45,339 bases of DNA, taken from the NCBI GenBank assembly GCA_030141585.1, contig JAQIFP010000043.1, forward strand, positions 31,084 through 76,422. Reading direction: 5' to 3'. Made by a program: the position numbers and the translations under genes. Source of the DNA: Ophryocystis elektroscirrha. Its lineage: Eukaryota > Apicomplexa > Conoidasida > Neogregarinorida > Ophryocystidae. The notes under the pieces are model-generated. The model did not search any database. It worked only from the letters and a program-made list of their open reading frames with translations, and was not told the DNA's origin. Positions 34,077-45,339 of the stretch are shown here, in pieces (the first letter of the stretch is position 1; each line of letters starts with the position of its first letter).

Positions 34077-35508
34077 TTAAATAGAAAAATCTATTATATA
34101 CTCAATGTAATATGTATGTATAAGCCTATTTACTAAACCAATATTAATGTTATAAATTTACTTGAGGAGTTTTTCCGGCTTCAAATACAATAAATTGATA
34201 AATAAACGTCTGTAAACCTAAGATATAGTTTTTTCGGTATCTTATGTCAACATCTAGTCTTTCAATGCTGTATGTACACGCGTTCGATATATATTCACGT
34301 ATATACTGAAAAGGTTTTATTTCGAGATATTCATCATTTTCCTGTTAACTATATTCGTTATAATAATGCATACAAATATATATTTTATAACTGGGAATAT
34401 TTTGTCGACGGATGAACAAGGCACATATGTTTTTGGCATCATATTGACAAATTGCTTGAACTCAGATAGAGGAAACGTATTATGTATAGTGCCTGTATCA
34501 AAATGCAGGCTGGTTGGGGCATCACAGCATAACTTAACTTCTCCAACATATAATTCTTTCAGATCTACACTCCAGTAATCCGCTGTATTCGTGCGAATCC
34601 AAAAAAAATTATTTCTTGGTATTATGCCGGTTACATTTCCTAAGTATAAGTAACCCATTATCTAAGAAAACCAAAATTTTTTACATTTGGAAAAAAATTA
34701 TTGACTCTTGTAAGTTCGGGAGTACAAAACATTTACTGTATAGATTATATATCATAAATATTGGATATCATTATTTCTTTTAACTAATTGGTAACAATCT
34801 TTAATATAAATAAATTATTGATTGTTAAAGTTTACATATATATATATATATATGTACTCACATCTGGATATTTTGTATATGAAGTGTTTGAAAGGGATTT
34901 TTGTAAAATTACTGAGACACTTCTAGAATTAAAACTAAATGCAATCTGTTGATTCTTTCCTAATTGCTTTACGATATTTGAAAAAATACAATTAGTATCT
35001 GTTTTTCAATGAATTGAATTATTCAAACCTTCAAAACATTTGAGGCCAATTCCAAGGATACCGTCGAGTGTAACTTCAGAGTGTTTCACGTCATGAATAT
35101 TTTGTTTTTCGTTGAAGTCGACCAGATACATTGTCTGGTTTGTAATCAATGCATTTCCTAACTGGACAGAATCAGAGAACTTTTTTCCAGTTAATTCGAA
35201 GTTTGAGTACTGATTATATTTTAAAATCGGTCACTTTTTTACCTTAAAAAGCTGCGAATCATTGTAAAAGTTTTTGCGATGGACATTTGATAGAGGCCTT
35301 CTCATAGAACAGTCGTTTCGGGAACAAATGTACTTTGATAAAATTGTATGTCTAAATATTCGTTACGTTTCATATACCTTCATGATTTGGTTTCTATATA
35401 GAAAGTATACAAATATGTACCTTCATCTATACAATTTATATCTATATTGTGTAAGATTGAAGAATAGTTCTTGTATATATCGAGCAAGTAATAATAATGC
35501 AATTGACC

Positions 35509-35539
<31 letters not shown>

Positions 35540-36254
35540 CAAACATATATATAATTGATAAAAATATATATAATTAATAAAAATATATATAATTAATATA
35601 TATATATATATATATACAGACATATATATAAATAATACAAATGTCTATAATTGATACATTTATATATATATACAAACATATAAATATAATTAATAAAAAT
35701 ATATATAATTAATATATATAATTAGTATATATAAATATTTATATAAACATATTTATATAAACATATATATATATAAACATAGATATGTCAAAAAAGTAAT
35801 TAAAAATATTTTATTGTTTATTTAATATAATAATATAATGCAGTATATACATAATTAGTATTGTTATACGTAAGTAGATTATATGATTTATAGTAGGTAT
35901 AGAAAGTGCAGGAACATAAGCCACATCAAGTTACATGACGTGAATGCAAGCATACCTACTTCCTGTGTCTATCAAAAGATATAACTTATCTAAAGGATAC
36001 CCAACATAAAGAGGTGTGACAACGTATTTCTATGAAAAATTAAATACACAATTATAGTACGGAATGCTGCATATACAAAGGAAGAGTTATTAAGAAGGGA
36101 CTTTTCTGTAACTTTGCATTAACTTCTTTTATATATGAAGGCGTAATTTTGGCGTCTAAACCAAGTCTAATACACTGTATGGAAGATAAACATGGCCAAA
36201 TCTTACAAATACAAATAGATGACTTAATTGGAAAAATATGCTTAAAAAACCCAT
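33896..36254 (-). CDS. Secreted pepsin-family aspartyl protease
   Basis: Nine minus-strand exons (36254-36207, 36174-36061, 36029-35956, 35351-35243, 35209-35029, 34998-34862, 34661-34374, 34341-34162, 33928-33896) join in frame to 387 residues. A signal peptide (MGFLSIFFQLSHLFVF) appears only when a 32-nt intron is removed. After a short pro-region the N-lobe starts YVVTPLYVGYP and holds the first catalytic motif LLIDTGSR. The second lobe holds FDTGT. Other family marks are DGILGIGL, WIRTNTADYWSVDL, and near the C-terminus YILGLQTFIYQFIVFEAGKT. Both catalytic Asp residues are present. The flap region reads KYSNFELTG where pepsins have YGTG. There is no C-terminal transmembrane helix. The protein probably works in the secretory route or outside the cell. 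Five introns are 30-33 nt. Confidence 0.92.
34030..34080. repeat. (TA)n microsatellite in protease intron 8
   Basis: A nearly pure TA run inside the intron 33929-34161 of the aspartyl protease gene. Confidence 0.8.
35515..35785. repeat. TA-rich repeat with ATATATAATTAATAAAA units
   Basis: In intron 3 (35352-35955) of the aspartyl protease gene. Units of ATATATAATTRATAAAA and ACAAACATATATA recur several times, separated by (TA)n. Confidence 0.75.
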
Positions 36255-36525
36255 AGACGTTTATATACTTTGATCCACAATTATAATTGTGGAAATCCAT
36301 TGCAGCACTTATTTGATATATCTTAAAATCAATAATACACTGTTTTTACACTTTCTTGTCCTTAATATATTTCAACTATACATCACAGATATAATATATA
36401 CTGCCTTATACTGCTTGAAGGGTTCAAAATGTCGAAGTTCGATATTTCACTTTATTGTGTATATATATAATCTTTTTTATTATACAAATAGTGAATCTTA
36501 GAAGACGAGTGTAACAAAAATTATT

Positions 36526-36564
<39 letters not shown>

Positions 36565-36720
36565 CTTATGTATATACTAAGTATTACATATACATATGTC
36601 CAAGCAATTATATATGTGCATATATAAAGTCATTAAAATATTTGTGTATATAATATTTCACTGAAATATCTATTGATTGATATATGTATAAATATACTTA
36701 TATAATTTTAGTTTATTTTA

Positions 36721-36753
<33 letters not shown>

Positions 36754-37380
36754 TCTTAGTTGGATTATATATTACTATGGTGAATACTTAAAGTATATAT
36801 TACTTTTATGATAAAGTCTATATATAGAAATTATATTTGTGTGAGCTGCTGGGGCTATTAGACACTTCAAAATCGTACTATAAAAATTAGAAGGTGTAAC
36901 CCTAAACCTGTACATTAATAAATAAAGCTTTTTCATATTGACGATAATTTAATTATTATCAATAGTGAACTTCTGTTAATTTTCAGGGCAGTGTGCATAT
37001 GTGATCAAAATAATTATAATTTTTTATTAATTTAGATTCATTTGAAAAATCTCAATTACTACACAATAAATATAATTCTGAAAAGCTAAAATACTTCAGA
37101 TACTTATAATAAATAAACTCTACTAAATACTTGAATAATTTGAATTTTGATTTAGAATATTTTTTGGTAATTATATTTTTGTAGCTAGCGACGTGTAATA
37201 ATCGATATTAGTATTGAATACAAACAAAAGTACAAAATGTAAATAATTGACAAAAGTAGAACAAATATAAAGATTTTACATTCAGTTAAGCACAAATCTT
37301 GTGGATTTACAATCAATAAATTTGTCCCGAATAATCAGTTATTTTAGCTGGATTTTTTGTTAACTAACCTGTTTTATGTC
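36255..37380. promoter_or_regulatory. Head-to-head intergenic region, protease / CNOT1
   Basis: 1.1 kb between divergent start codons. It includes TA-rich blocks at 36535-36560 and 36720-36750, and a more mixed stretch at 36290-36500. That stretch has a 70-codon open frame, but it is hydrophobic and Tyr/Ile/Leu-rich with no family resemblance. I saw no RNA gene. Confidence 0.5.
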
Positions 37381-40300
37381 ATGGTTGATCCAAATATGGA
37401 GTGTTTACAAAAGAAAACAATGCCTTTGATTGAAGGTAAGCAGCTTTTTTGTAATTATATTTTGTAGAGGTAAATTCAATCAACGAAAACCCATTATATT
37501 TAACTTATACAAAGTCGTTGCAAGGAAAGTTCGATGAAGAAGAAAAAAAATTAATACACGATTTATTCACTGATCAAATAGACGAAATGACATCTGAGCT
37601 AGTCATTGCTGAAATTATTTTATATATAGCTTCCACAATTAATTGTTTCTCGCAAATTGATCCGATTTCCGAGATATTGAAATCCTGTACTACAGAAAAA
37701 TCGATTAATTGGAAGAATGTTTATTCATTGCTACCTAAGACGTCTGGTAGCCAAACAAAAATCAAATCTATCAGTGCTTTGGCGTTTTTAGTAGCTTTCT
37801 ATAAATCTGCCGTTAATGGGAAGTTTCCAACGGAGGTATTATATTATACAAAGTGGTTAAAACCGCATATGCAGTCATTTTTTTTACGTGACTGTATATA
37901 TGCATTATACGCTGAAGATTCCGCAGCTGTAGCGTATATAAATAGTTTAACCTCAGTTCCAAATATTTCAGTAATAGAAAGTGGCTTGAATATTACAGGA
38001 ACCAGTACATTGCAGTCTTTTAATGCTTCGAAAATTATAGAGGACCCTCATCACAATATTCTCAAGGACTTAGTCGTAGCCTTTGATGAAGAACTTATAA
38101 ATGGTCTACAGTCCAAAGTAGTTGGGCCTATTGTCAACCGTATGTGGAGTAATGGGCTTCTTTTGGGAACTGTATTGGAGCTGGCTTCAGAAAGAAATGT
38201 AGATTCTTCGTCAAATTCATGGGGAGAAAATGATGAGAAAGGGTCTTCACGTATTGCTTGTGAAATATTACGCTTAGTCACAATTTGCTGTCCTGGAATA
38301 GCGTTAGCTACAATAATTCATTCATCTAATATTCAACCTAATCCAGGTCGTATTTTTGCTACAGAGTTACTTGGAATATTTAAGAACTATGTTCAGTTAT
38401 CTTCTTCCGAAATGATTAGTTATTTTCATTACGTAGCATCTTTGAATCCGTCTAAATTTGTTTCCCATTTGCTTAAAGCCGCTTATACGTTGTATCCTGA
38501 CAAGCTGTCACAGATGATTTTTGCTCTCAAACTTGACAACCGTATTCTTTTAAAAGCCTTATACGGTAATTATTATATATTGAACCTAATGATTTATACG
38601 TGCATATTAATCGATGCGCCTGACTGTAGATAAAACTATGATGAAACGCAGTAATAGCGTATAAATAAGCTTCTGAAATTGATTATTTATAGGTCCTCCC
38701 GCACCTTTTAGGTTTTATTTATTACATTCTGCCTGGTCTAGTGAGTTTAACTCGGGACTATGGTTGCAGGAACGTTTAAAACACGATCCGTAAGTTATAA
38801 TAGTATTAAATATAGTCTGCTAAATTAATAAAGACACAATCATTCTTATACGCACATAAAAGAAATACAAGACTCGTATTTTGAACGCATTGATGATTAT
38901 ATAATCAATAATGTCTTCAGATTTGGAAAAATTGCAAAAGAATTCTTGCTATTTTTGATTCTTACTCTTTGTCCTCCAGAAATACTTCAACAGCAATTAT
39001 ATCCTCATGCAAAACAACCCATACGAAGGTTGTCTGTTTCTCGGCAGGAATTAACGTTTTATTTATTGTCAATTGTGAATGCTTTGAAAGATCCTAACGG
39101 CTATTCAGCACCAAACATCCCTCAAAACTTAACTTGGAAAACTATATGTAATACGCCTCCTGACGTTTTAAATTGTCATCTCTATCATTTGAAGAAGGAC
39201 TGTGCGATGGTAATTTATCTTATTAATTATTTATACATATATATATATATATATATTCATTTATATAAATAAATTTATATATTTTATAATTTAATTTGTA
39301 TGCATACACACACATATATATATATATATATCTATATCATGAAACTTAGGAATTTCTTGATATAGAGACATTTTTTCATTAGAAATTGCAGCTGTCATTT
39401 AATTTAAGAGTTTTTTTATTAGCTTGTTTGAATAAAAATGGTTTTTTTTAGCTCCTTCCCCAACTTGATCCGTTTATTACGTTAATTAGTCCATCCTCTG
39501 ATACATTCACAAACGAACCGGCAGCTAAAAATCCTGAAAGGCCCCAGTTTCCACTTAACGAAAGTGCAGCAAAGGCAAACGCTATTGAGCAAACATTGTC
39601 CTCGGATAACACATTGATAGCAGAATCTGTATTAGAACAAGAAGTTCATAGATATTTTGGGTTATTATACACAGGTACAAGGTTTTTGTTTAAAAATATC
39701 TTTACAACTAGGTAGTATGACATGTGATACATTGGTAGAGTTGATGAGTAACTTGTCGGCATCTCCTCCCAAAAGTCAAAAATATCAAGTTTTTAATTAT
39801 ATTATTCAGCTAATATTCCATGAATGTCGGTTTTTTGTCAAATACCCATTAACTGAATTAGCAGTAACAGCACAATTAATGGGAAAAATGATTTATCATG
39901 AAATACTAGTAGGACACGGTCCTCAGAAAACAGCTCATATGATGGCTATACGTTGTGTTATAGAAGCTTTACGTAAAGGGGATAAAAATAAAATGTTTAG
40001 ATTTGGTGTTACTGCTTTAGAGCAGTTTGTTGGGCCAATTATGCTGTGTTCTCCCGATTTTGTTACTGCACTTATAGAAATTCCAGAAATTCGTGAACAC
40101 TACCCTATGTACATAATATATGCAGAAGAATGTCTTAAATTAATGCCTCCACAATTCTTGCAATTGCGTTACATAGATTCTTCTGTTATTATGCAACTTA
40201 AGTTTCCAGCAGCTCCTCCACCATATATACATCCTCAATTCTCTTTGACTCCTTATTGTATACCAGAACCAGAAGTAACCAATGGCACAAGTATAATCAG

Positions 40301-43300
40301 CTCAGCTATGGATGCGCTAAATAATCAAAAACCTGCCATTATTGACGGCCAGCCCATTAATTTTGATGTTCTGGGTTCAGGTTCAGTGGAACAAGTGTTA
40401 AGTGCGGAACCTGCTTTGTGGGTTGCAGAGCCACCTCGATGGTATATGGACAAAATTGCGCAAACTTTTAATTGTTTGTCAAGTTTAAATATCAAAGCAA
40501 AAGCCGAGGAACTAAGAAGTACTTTGCAACCTGAGTATTTGAAATATTTGGCATTGTACATAGTAAAATCTAGAGCATTGAAAGAGCTGAATCTACAAAC
40601 TGTATATGTGGAGTTCTTAGAAAGATTGCGAATGCCTAAATTATTTGATATGGTATTAGCCATGACATATGATTGTATAAATGTTCTATTGATGTATTGT
40701 GACGCAGCAAAAAATATAGTAGGGTATCGTTCTATATTCAAAACTTTGGGATCGTGGCTGGGTAACTTAACATTAGCACAAAATATACCGTTACGTGGAA
40801 AGTCATTGGATATAAAAGCTCTCATTTTCGACGGATATGAGAACGGAAGGCTAAAGGTTTTATTACCTTTATGTTGTCGTATATTGGAAGGTATTGGGCA
40901 ATCTAAAAGTTTCAAGCCCCCGAACCCATGGTCTGTGGGTATTTTCAATATACTTGCTGAAGTCCATGCATTACCAAATTTAGTAACTTTTTTATCATTT
41001 GAAATCGAAATATTATTTAATAAATTGAAGCTGGAGTTTTCAGATTATTCAAATAAATCTAATCAATTGACAAAGCGTAAACCACCAGTTAAAGATTCTC
41101 CAGATTTCAATTCAGGAACAAAAGCAATAAACAAAAACGTTGATACTATTCAACAACCTACCAAAAATACTGCACAGCAACAAGCGCCACCCAATATTTT
41201 AGATCCTCAAGTAACAAGTGCTTTATTACAGCAGCCTTCTCAGACTCCTTCGACAAACCAGGGAAATATTCAACAACCTCCTTTACTGTCATCCCAGCCA
41301 ACTACACAACAGCCACCAATCGCACCCCATATGCAGATATTGTCTCAAATGCAAAAACAAATTCATATGTCACAACAGCAACAACAACATATATCAGCTT
41401 ATTTACAAAATAATAATCAGCAACAACAACAGCAACAGCAGCTTTCACAAACGCCCATATATCCTTCAAATGACCCACCTATGATGCAATTTGCACCTAC
41501 CAAAGTAAATATCCAAGCTATAGCGCGCGATACTTTAGCTACAGATGCAGATTTAGTTAGTACATTTGATCCTATAGCAGGAATGGCTAATTCATCCTTT
41601 ACATCCGCTAAGCAAAGTGTTGAAACTCCTCCAAATTTATTGGCGATATTAATGAAATCAGTAGTGGTTTCACCTTCATTAGCTTTGTTCCAATTAAAGC
41701 CCTTTTTGAAATCTATAGTTCCCCATGCAATCGAATTAGCTATTAAAGAAGTTTTACAAGTCGTTTGCGAAAAGTCAGGTTGGTATAGTTCACTATGTAA
41801 ATACAATAAAAATTAGTTTTTATCAGCTCTTTTACCACCAAGGAAATCGTTCTGAAAGATTTTTCGGGAGAACTCAATGATTCCTTAGTCAGAAGAGCAG
41901 CTTATTTGATGGCAGCCAGTTTAGCAGGTTCTTTAGCACTAGTTACTTGCAGGGATTCTCTTAGAAAATCTATTTGTCAGCATATCAAAAATATGCTTTT
42001 AGCTGCTAGCTCTAAACTCTCAGAGGACCAGGTAATTTTTATTTATAAGTTAATGAATTAATAAATTATTTTATAGCATAAAGTATTTGTATTTATATAA
42101 AAAAAATTATTAATAAAAAAAATTATTAATAAAAATATTTCTTATTAATATATTTTTTATTAATATAATTCTTATTGATAATTTAATTGTTAATGATAGT
42201 GTTATTTATATAAAATAAAAATCATTTAAATTGTTGTAATTTATATGAAAGATTTTTTATTTAATATATGTATTAAAATAACAACAAATTTCTTCTTTTT
42301 TTTTTTTCAGAGATTAATTGATCAAGTGGTCTCCGTTATCGCTTCAGATAACATAGAACTAGGATGTTCTGTAATCGAAGAAGCGGTTATTCAAAAAGCA
42401 CTCCATCGCATAGAAGAATTAATTGCGCCAGATCTAATGGAAAGGCGTAGAGCGAAAGCCATGGGAGCAAAAAAATATCAAGATCCAAATTATCCCACAA
42501 TGAAAAATAGTTCAGCTCCTTGTTTTTCACAAAAAATTCAAGTATACAAAGATTTCTTGAGTTTTGGTTCTTTAAAAAGAATGCAATCAGACAATTTTAT
42601 CGGGAATCAAACACGTTTTCCAGACGGATGTTCTGAGTTTCAAAATTCCAATAATTTGTCTTCAAATGTTGCAGATCAAAATTCCTCAAATATGCCCATG
42701 GATTTACAAAATTTAGACATATCGATAATTTCCACGCAAGTAGATGATTGCTTGTCTAGTTTGAAAGAGTTAATTCAAGAAATTGCGTTTTGTTTCCCGA
42801 TTATTCCTTATAAATTTGGACCTGATGTAAAATATGCGGAACCAGCACATCATATCGTTCAATTCAAAGAAAATTTACCTGCAGTAAACACAAGTTTACT
42901 AACTTTATCTAGACTTAATTCGGACCATGATTTGTTTTCTTTAATATTCAAATTGACTACCATTTGTACTCTTTGTGTAGAGCCCAAAACTGCTTTTTTA
43001 AGTACAGCGCAAAAAATACTCAAAATGCTTACGGATGCAGCTGCTTTACATCATGAACCACTTATGATATTGAAGAACTCAGATGTTGCTGGTTTATATG
43101 TTGAAACTTGCTTTAGTGTTCTTGCGTGCTCAATCAATTCAGAACATTTCCCTAAAGATCTATTTGAAACCGAATTAAATGATTGGGTAGCAAACTTTTT
43201 AGAGGATAAAAGATCCGGTGCAATAATAGCTTTAAATACAGTTCGCTATAAAATATCAACATTTGAAAAACTAAATAAAATAATTGTCAAAAAGCTGGCA

Positions 43301-45339
43301 TCTACAACAGAATGGAAAACACTAAATGTTGTTAGCAATGTACTATTAATACTTCATAAAATAATTAATGGACTCGGTATCATTATAGAAGACAAATTAT
43401 CTGCTATCAATGCTATGAAAGACTGTGAAGATTTTGTTCGTAAATTGCAAATACCGGATAATTTTGAAGAATCTACGGATCCTTTCCAAAAAATACTCAG
43501 CCAAACTGTCGTTTTATTAGACAATACACAATTAGTTTCCTTTGTTAACGCACGGACTCTTATTCTAGAACAAATTGATGCAACAAGAGCGTCTCCAAAA
43601 AAAATTACGCCTTCATGTGAGGAAAAAGAACATGTAATAGAAACTGTTATTGAACTTTTCGATAATTATGCTACATTTGGAGGGGCTATATATTATACTA
43701 GAAAATACCCATTACCGCCTGAAATACCTTCACCACAGTTTGACGTTATAGCTGCCAGATTTCATCAATGGATGTTTTGCTATTTAATTGTTAGCACAGA
43801 AAAAAGAACCAAAGTATGGGCAGATTATTTTCAAAGATTATCTAAACAAAGATTGCTCCAAATGGATACTAGAACTGATTTCTTTTTAATTGGTTGTTTG
43901 GATAGAGCGATACAGCTTACTTTAACTGAAACTCCTTCTCCAGTTTCTAAAGATATTAGTTCAAATTCAGTGGAACAACCTCTTCAAGTCGAAGTTGAAA
44001 CTCCCAATCTAAAACCTTTAGATGCTTTTGCAAAAATGATAGTTGCAATGATGAAGCTAATAGATTCTTCTCAAATATCGCTTGTACTCATTCTTCAAAG
44101 AGCGCTTTCTGTCATTGTCCGGTGCATGCACAGGTTTGTCAAAAATGTGTCATTTAACTGCACTGTTTCTTCAGAGACTCCCAGCCGCCAAATACTTTCA
44201 ACCCAATTGTCTACAATAGATTGTTTCTCAGTTTATTATGGGAAATAGTGCAACCCAATCAAGGGCTTGATGATCAAATTGTATCATTTATGCTTTCTTT
44301 CGCTAACGCTTTCCAAGTAATATATAAAAATATACTATAAATAACATGTTGAGTGTATATACATATACTTCGCCTGTTTAGTTCATAATTATTAATTAAA
44401 AATGTAATTATTTTCAGGCTGTAAATCCCTGCGTTATACCAGCATTCGCATTTTGCTGGGTAGAATTAATTTCTCACAAATCTTTTTTGCCAAAAATCTT
44501 AAAACAACACCGAGAGTGGTCTAATTTCCAATCACTTTTGACAAGCTTATTTCGTTTTCTCTATTGCTTTCTTCAAAGAGGAAAATTTTCAAACGGAGTT
44601 AATCTCCTTTATAAAGGCACATTACGACTTTTATCAGTTCTTCTTCATGATTATTCAGAAATCCTTTGTGATAACTACATTGTTCTCTCAGAAAATTTAC
44701 CTTTAAACTGCGTTCAACTTCGTAATATAATTCTTTCTGCTGTTCCTCACGACATCAAACTTCCTAACCCTTTTACCTCTACATTAAATGTAAATCTTTA
44801 TCAATTATTAATTATATATTAATTATTGTTGCTTATTATTAATTATATATTAAAATAAAATTACTATATATCATTAATTACTATATGTTACTAATTGTTA
44901 TTAATTATTATATATTTTTATTAATTAATTATTTAGTATATATTATTATTAATTATTATATATTATTATATATTATTATATATTATTGATGATTATTATT
45001 ATTATTATTATTATTATTTATTATTATTATAAATTATTATAAATTATTATAAATTATTATTTATTAATTATTATATACTATTATTATCAATTATTATTAA
45101 CTTTTATTAATTATTCATCATTGTTTATAATAATCATTAATTTTTATTTATTGTAATCAAAAAGCTGATTAATCTGTTGATAATAATTGAATTACAATTA
45201 CCATAAAGATACTATATTAACTTTTTTATTAATTGATTTGTTCTTATAGGTGGAATCATTGCCTGAAAGTCGAAAGCCGCTAAAATTACCAAATCATCTA
45301 GGAGCTTTATTAATAAAAAAGAAATTGAAATATTATTTA
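37381..45339 (+). CDS. CNOT1: CCR4-NOT complex scaffold subunit CNOT1/NOT1 (3' end outside window)
   Basis: This is the scaffold of the CCR4-NOT deadenylase complex, which shortens mRNA poly(A) tails. Eleven exons are visible (37381-37435, 37468-38565, 38693-38789, 38921-39209, 39452-39674, 39712-41778, 41817-42031, 42311-44133, 44175-44316, 44418-44789, 45250 onward), giving about 2157 residues in frame. In order they hold: an N-terminal HEAT region; an HEAT/MIF4G-like region with FHECRFFVKYPLTELAVTAQ; the MIF4G domain that binds the CAF1 deadenylase, with KTLGSWLGNLTLAQNIPLRG and LEGIGQSKSFKPPNPW; a Gln/Pro/Asn-rich linker (41139-41475); the CAF40-binding DUF3819 region with FTTKEIVLKDFSGEL and SLALVTCRDSLRKSI; and the C-terminal NOT1 superfamily domain with FAFCWVELISHKSF, YKGTLRLLSVLLHD, and LRNIILSAVPHDIKLPNPFT. 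The reading frame stays open to the last base, so the gene is truncated by the window. Introns of 32-41 nt alternate with longer ones. Confidence 0.96.
41139..41475 (+). other. Gln/Pro/Asn-rich low-complexity linker in CNOT1
   Basis: An in-frame stretch of about 110 codons between the CNOT1 MIF4G and DUF3819 regions. It is dominated by Gln (CAA and CAG mixed), Pro, Ser and Asn, with a run of seven Gln codons near 41420-41440. Mixed codons argue for a selected protein feature, not recent slippage. Confidence 0.85.
44812..45235. repeat. TTA/TATTA-rich tract in CNOT1 intron 10
   Basis: The 460-nt intron 44790-45249 is mostly TTA, TATTAT and ATTAATTA steps, including (TTA)n at about 44985-45018. 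It resembles the tract at the left end of the window. Confidence 0.75.

Noticed and set aside
36052..36300. 82-codon frame starting MDFHNYN as the start of the protease
   Set aside because: Removing a 32-nt intron (36175-36206) and starting at 36254 gives a proper signal peptide and a continuous frame into the conserved N-lobe.
36400..36460. Possible tRNA-like stretch with GGGTTCAAAATG
   Set aside because: I could not fold a cloverleaf with matching acceptor and anticodon stems around it.
40325..40948. 207-codon minus-strand frame
   Set aside because: Antisense shadow of the CNOT1 MIF4G-encoding exon, whose plus-strand product matches the family.

Overview
This is nuclear eukaryotic DNA from a very AT-rich, intron-rich protist. 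The spliceosomal introns, the standard code (TAA, TAG and TGA all end genes here) and the gene set (AP-3, TFIIA, CCR4-NOT, a PIG-A-like enzyme, a 26S proteasome subunit, eukaryotic-type seryl-tRNA synthetase) show a eukaryote. An apicomplexan-like alveolate would fit the base composition, the secreted aspartyl protease and the compact genes. I found no lineage-specific marker, so the taxon is an inference. No phage, insertion sequence, CRISPR array, rRNA or recognisable tRNA was seen.

Layout from left to right. On the minus strand: AP-3 delta adaptin (192-3216), methionyl-tRNA synthetase (3395-6875) and proteasome subunit Rpn12/PSMD8 (7118-9422). On the plus strand: cytosolic seryl-tRNA synthetase (9747-12006), thioredoxin (12919-13357) and PIG-A (13694-16479). 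On the minus strand: an unrecognised W-rich protein (16489-17750) and the TFIIA large subunit (19166-20787). On the plus strand: a coiled-coil protein (21173-21796) and a small secreted protein (21932-22258). On the minus strand: a TFIIIC-like beta-propeller/zinc protein (22323-26644) and an orphan 528-residue protein (26836-29460). On the plus strand: a THOC3-like WD40 protein (30013-33854). On the minus strand: a secreted aspartyl protease (33896-36254). On the plus strand: CNOT1/NOT1 (37381 to beyond the window end).

I rebuilt the gene models by hand from GT-AG (one GC-AG) junctions, reading frame and recalled protein similarity. In 13 of the 15 genes every modelled junction keeps the frame. 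AP-3 delta and the THOC3-like gene each have one junction that is off by one base. Introns fall into two classes: many of only 30-41 nt, and a second class of hundreds of nt filled with TA-rich microsatellites. Two of the long introns contain the same octamer array (TATATATG)n, each broken by exactly 17 Ns.

The genes are housekeeping: aminoacylation, vesicle traffic, protein turnover, GPI-anchor synthesis, basal transcription, mRNA export and mRNA decay. They show no operon-like logic. The least understood parts are four proteins I could not name (16489-17750, 21173-21796, 21932-22258, 26836-29460). I found no convincing new multi-gene system.
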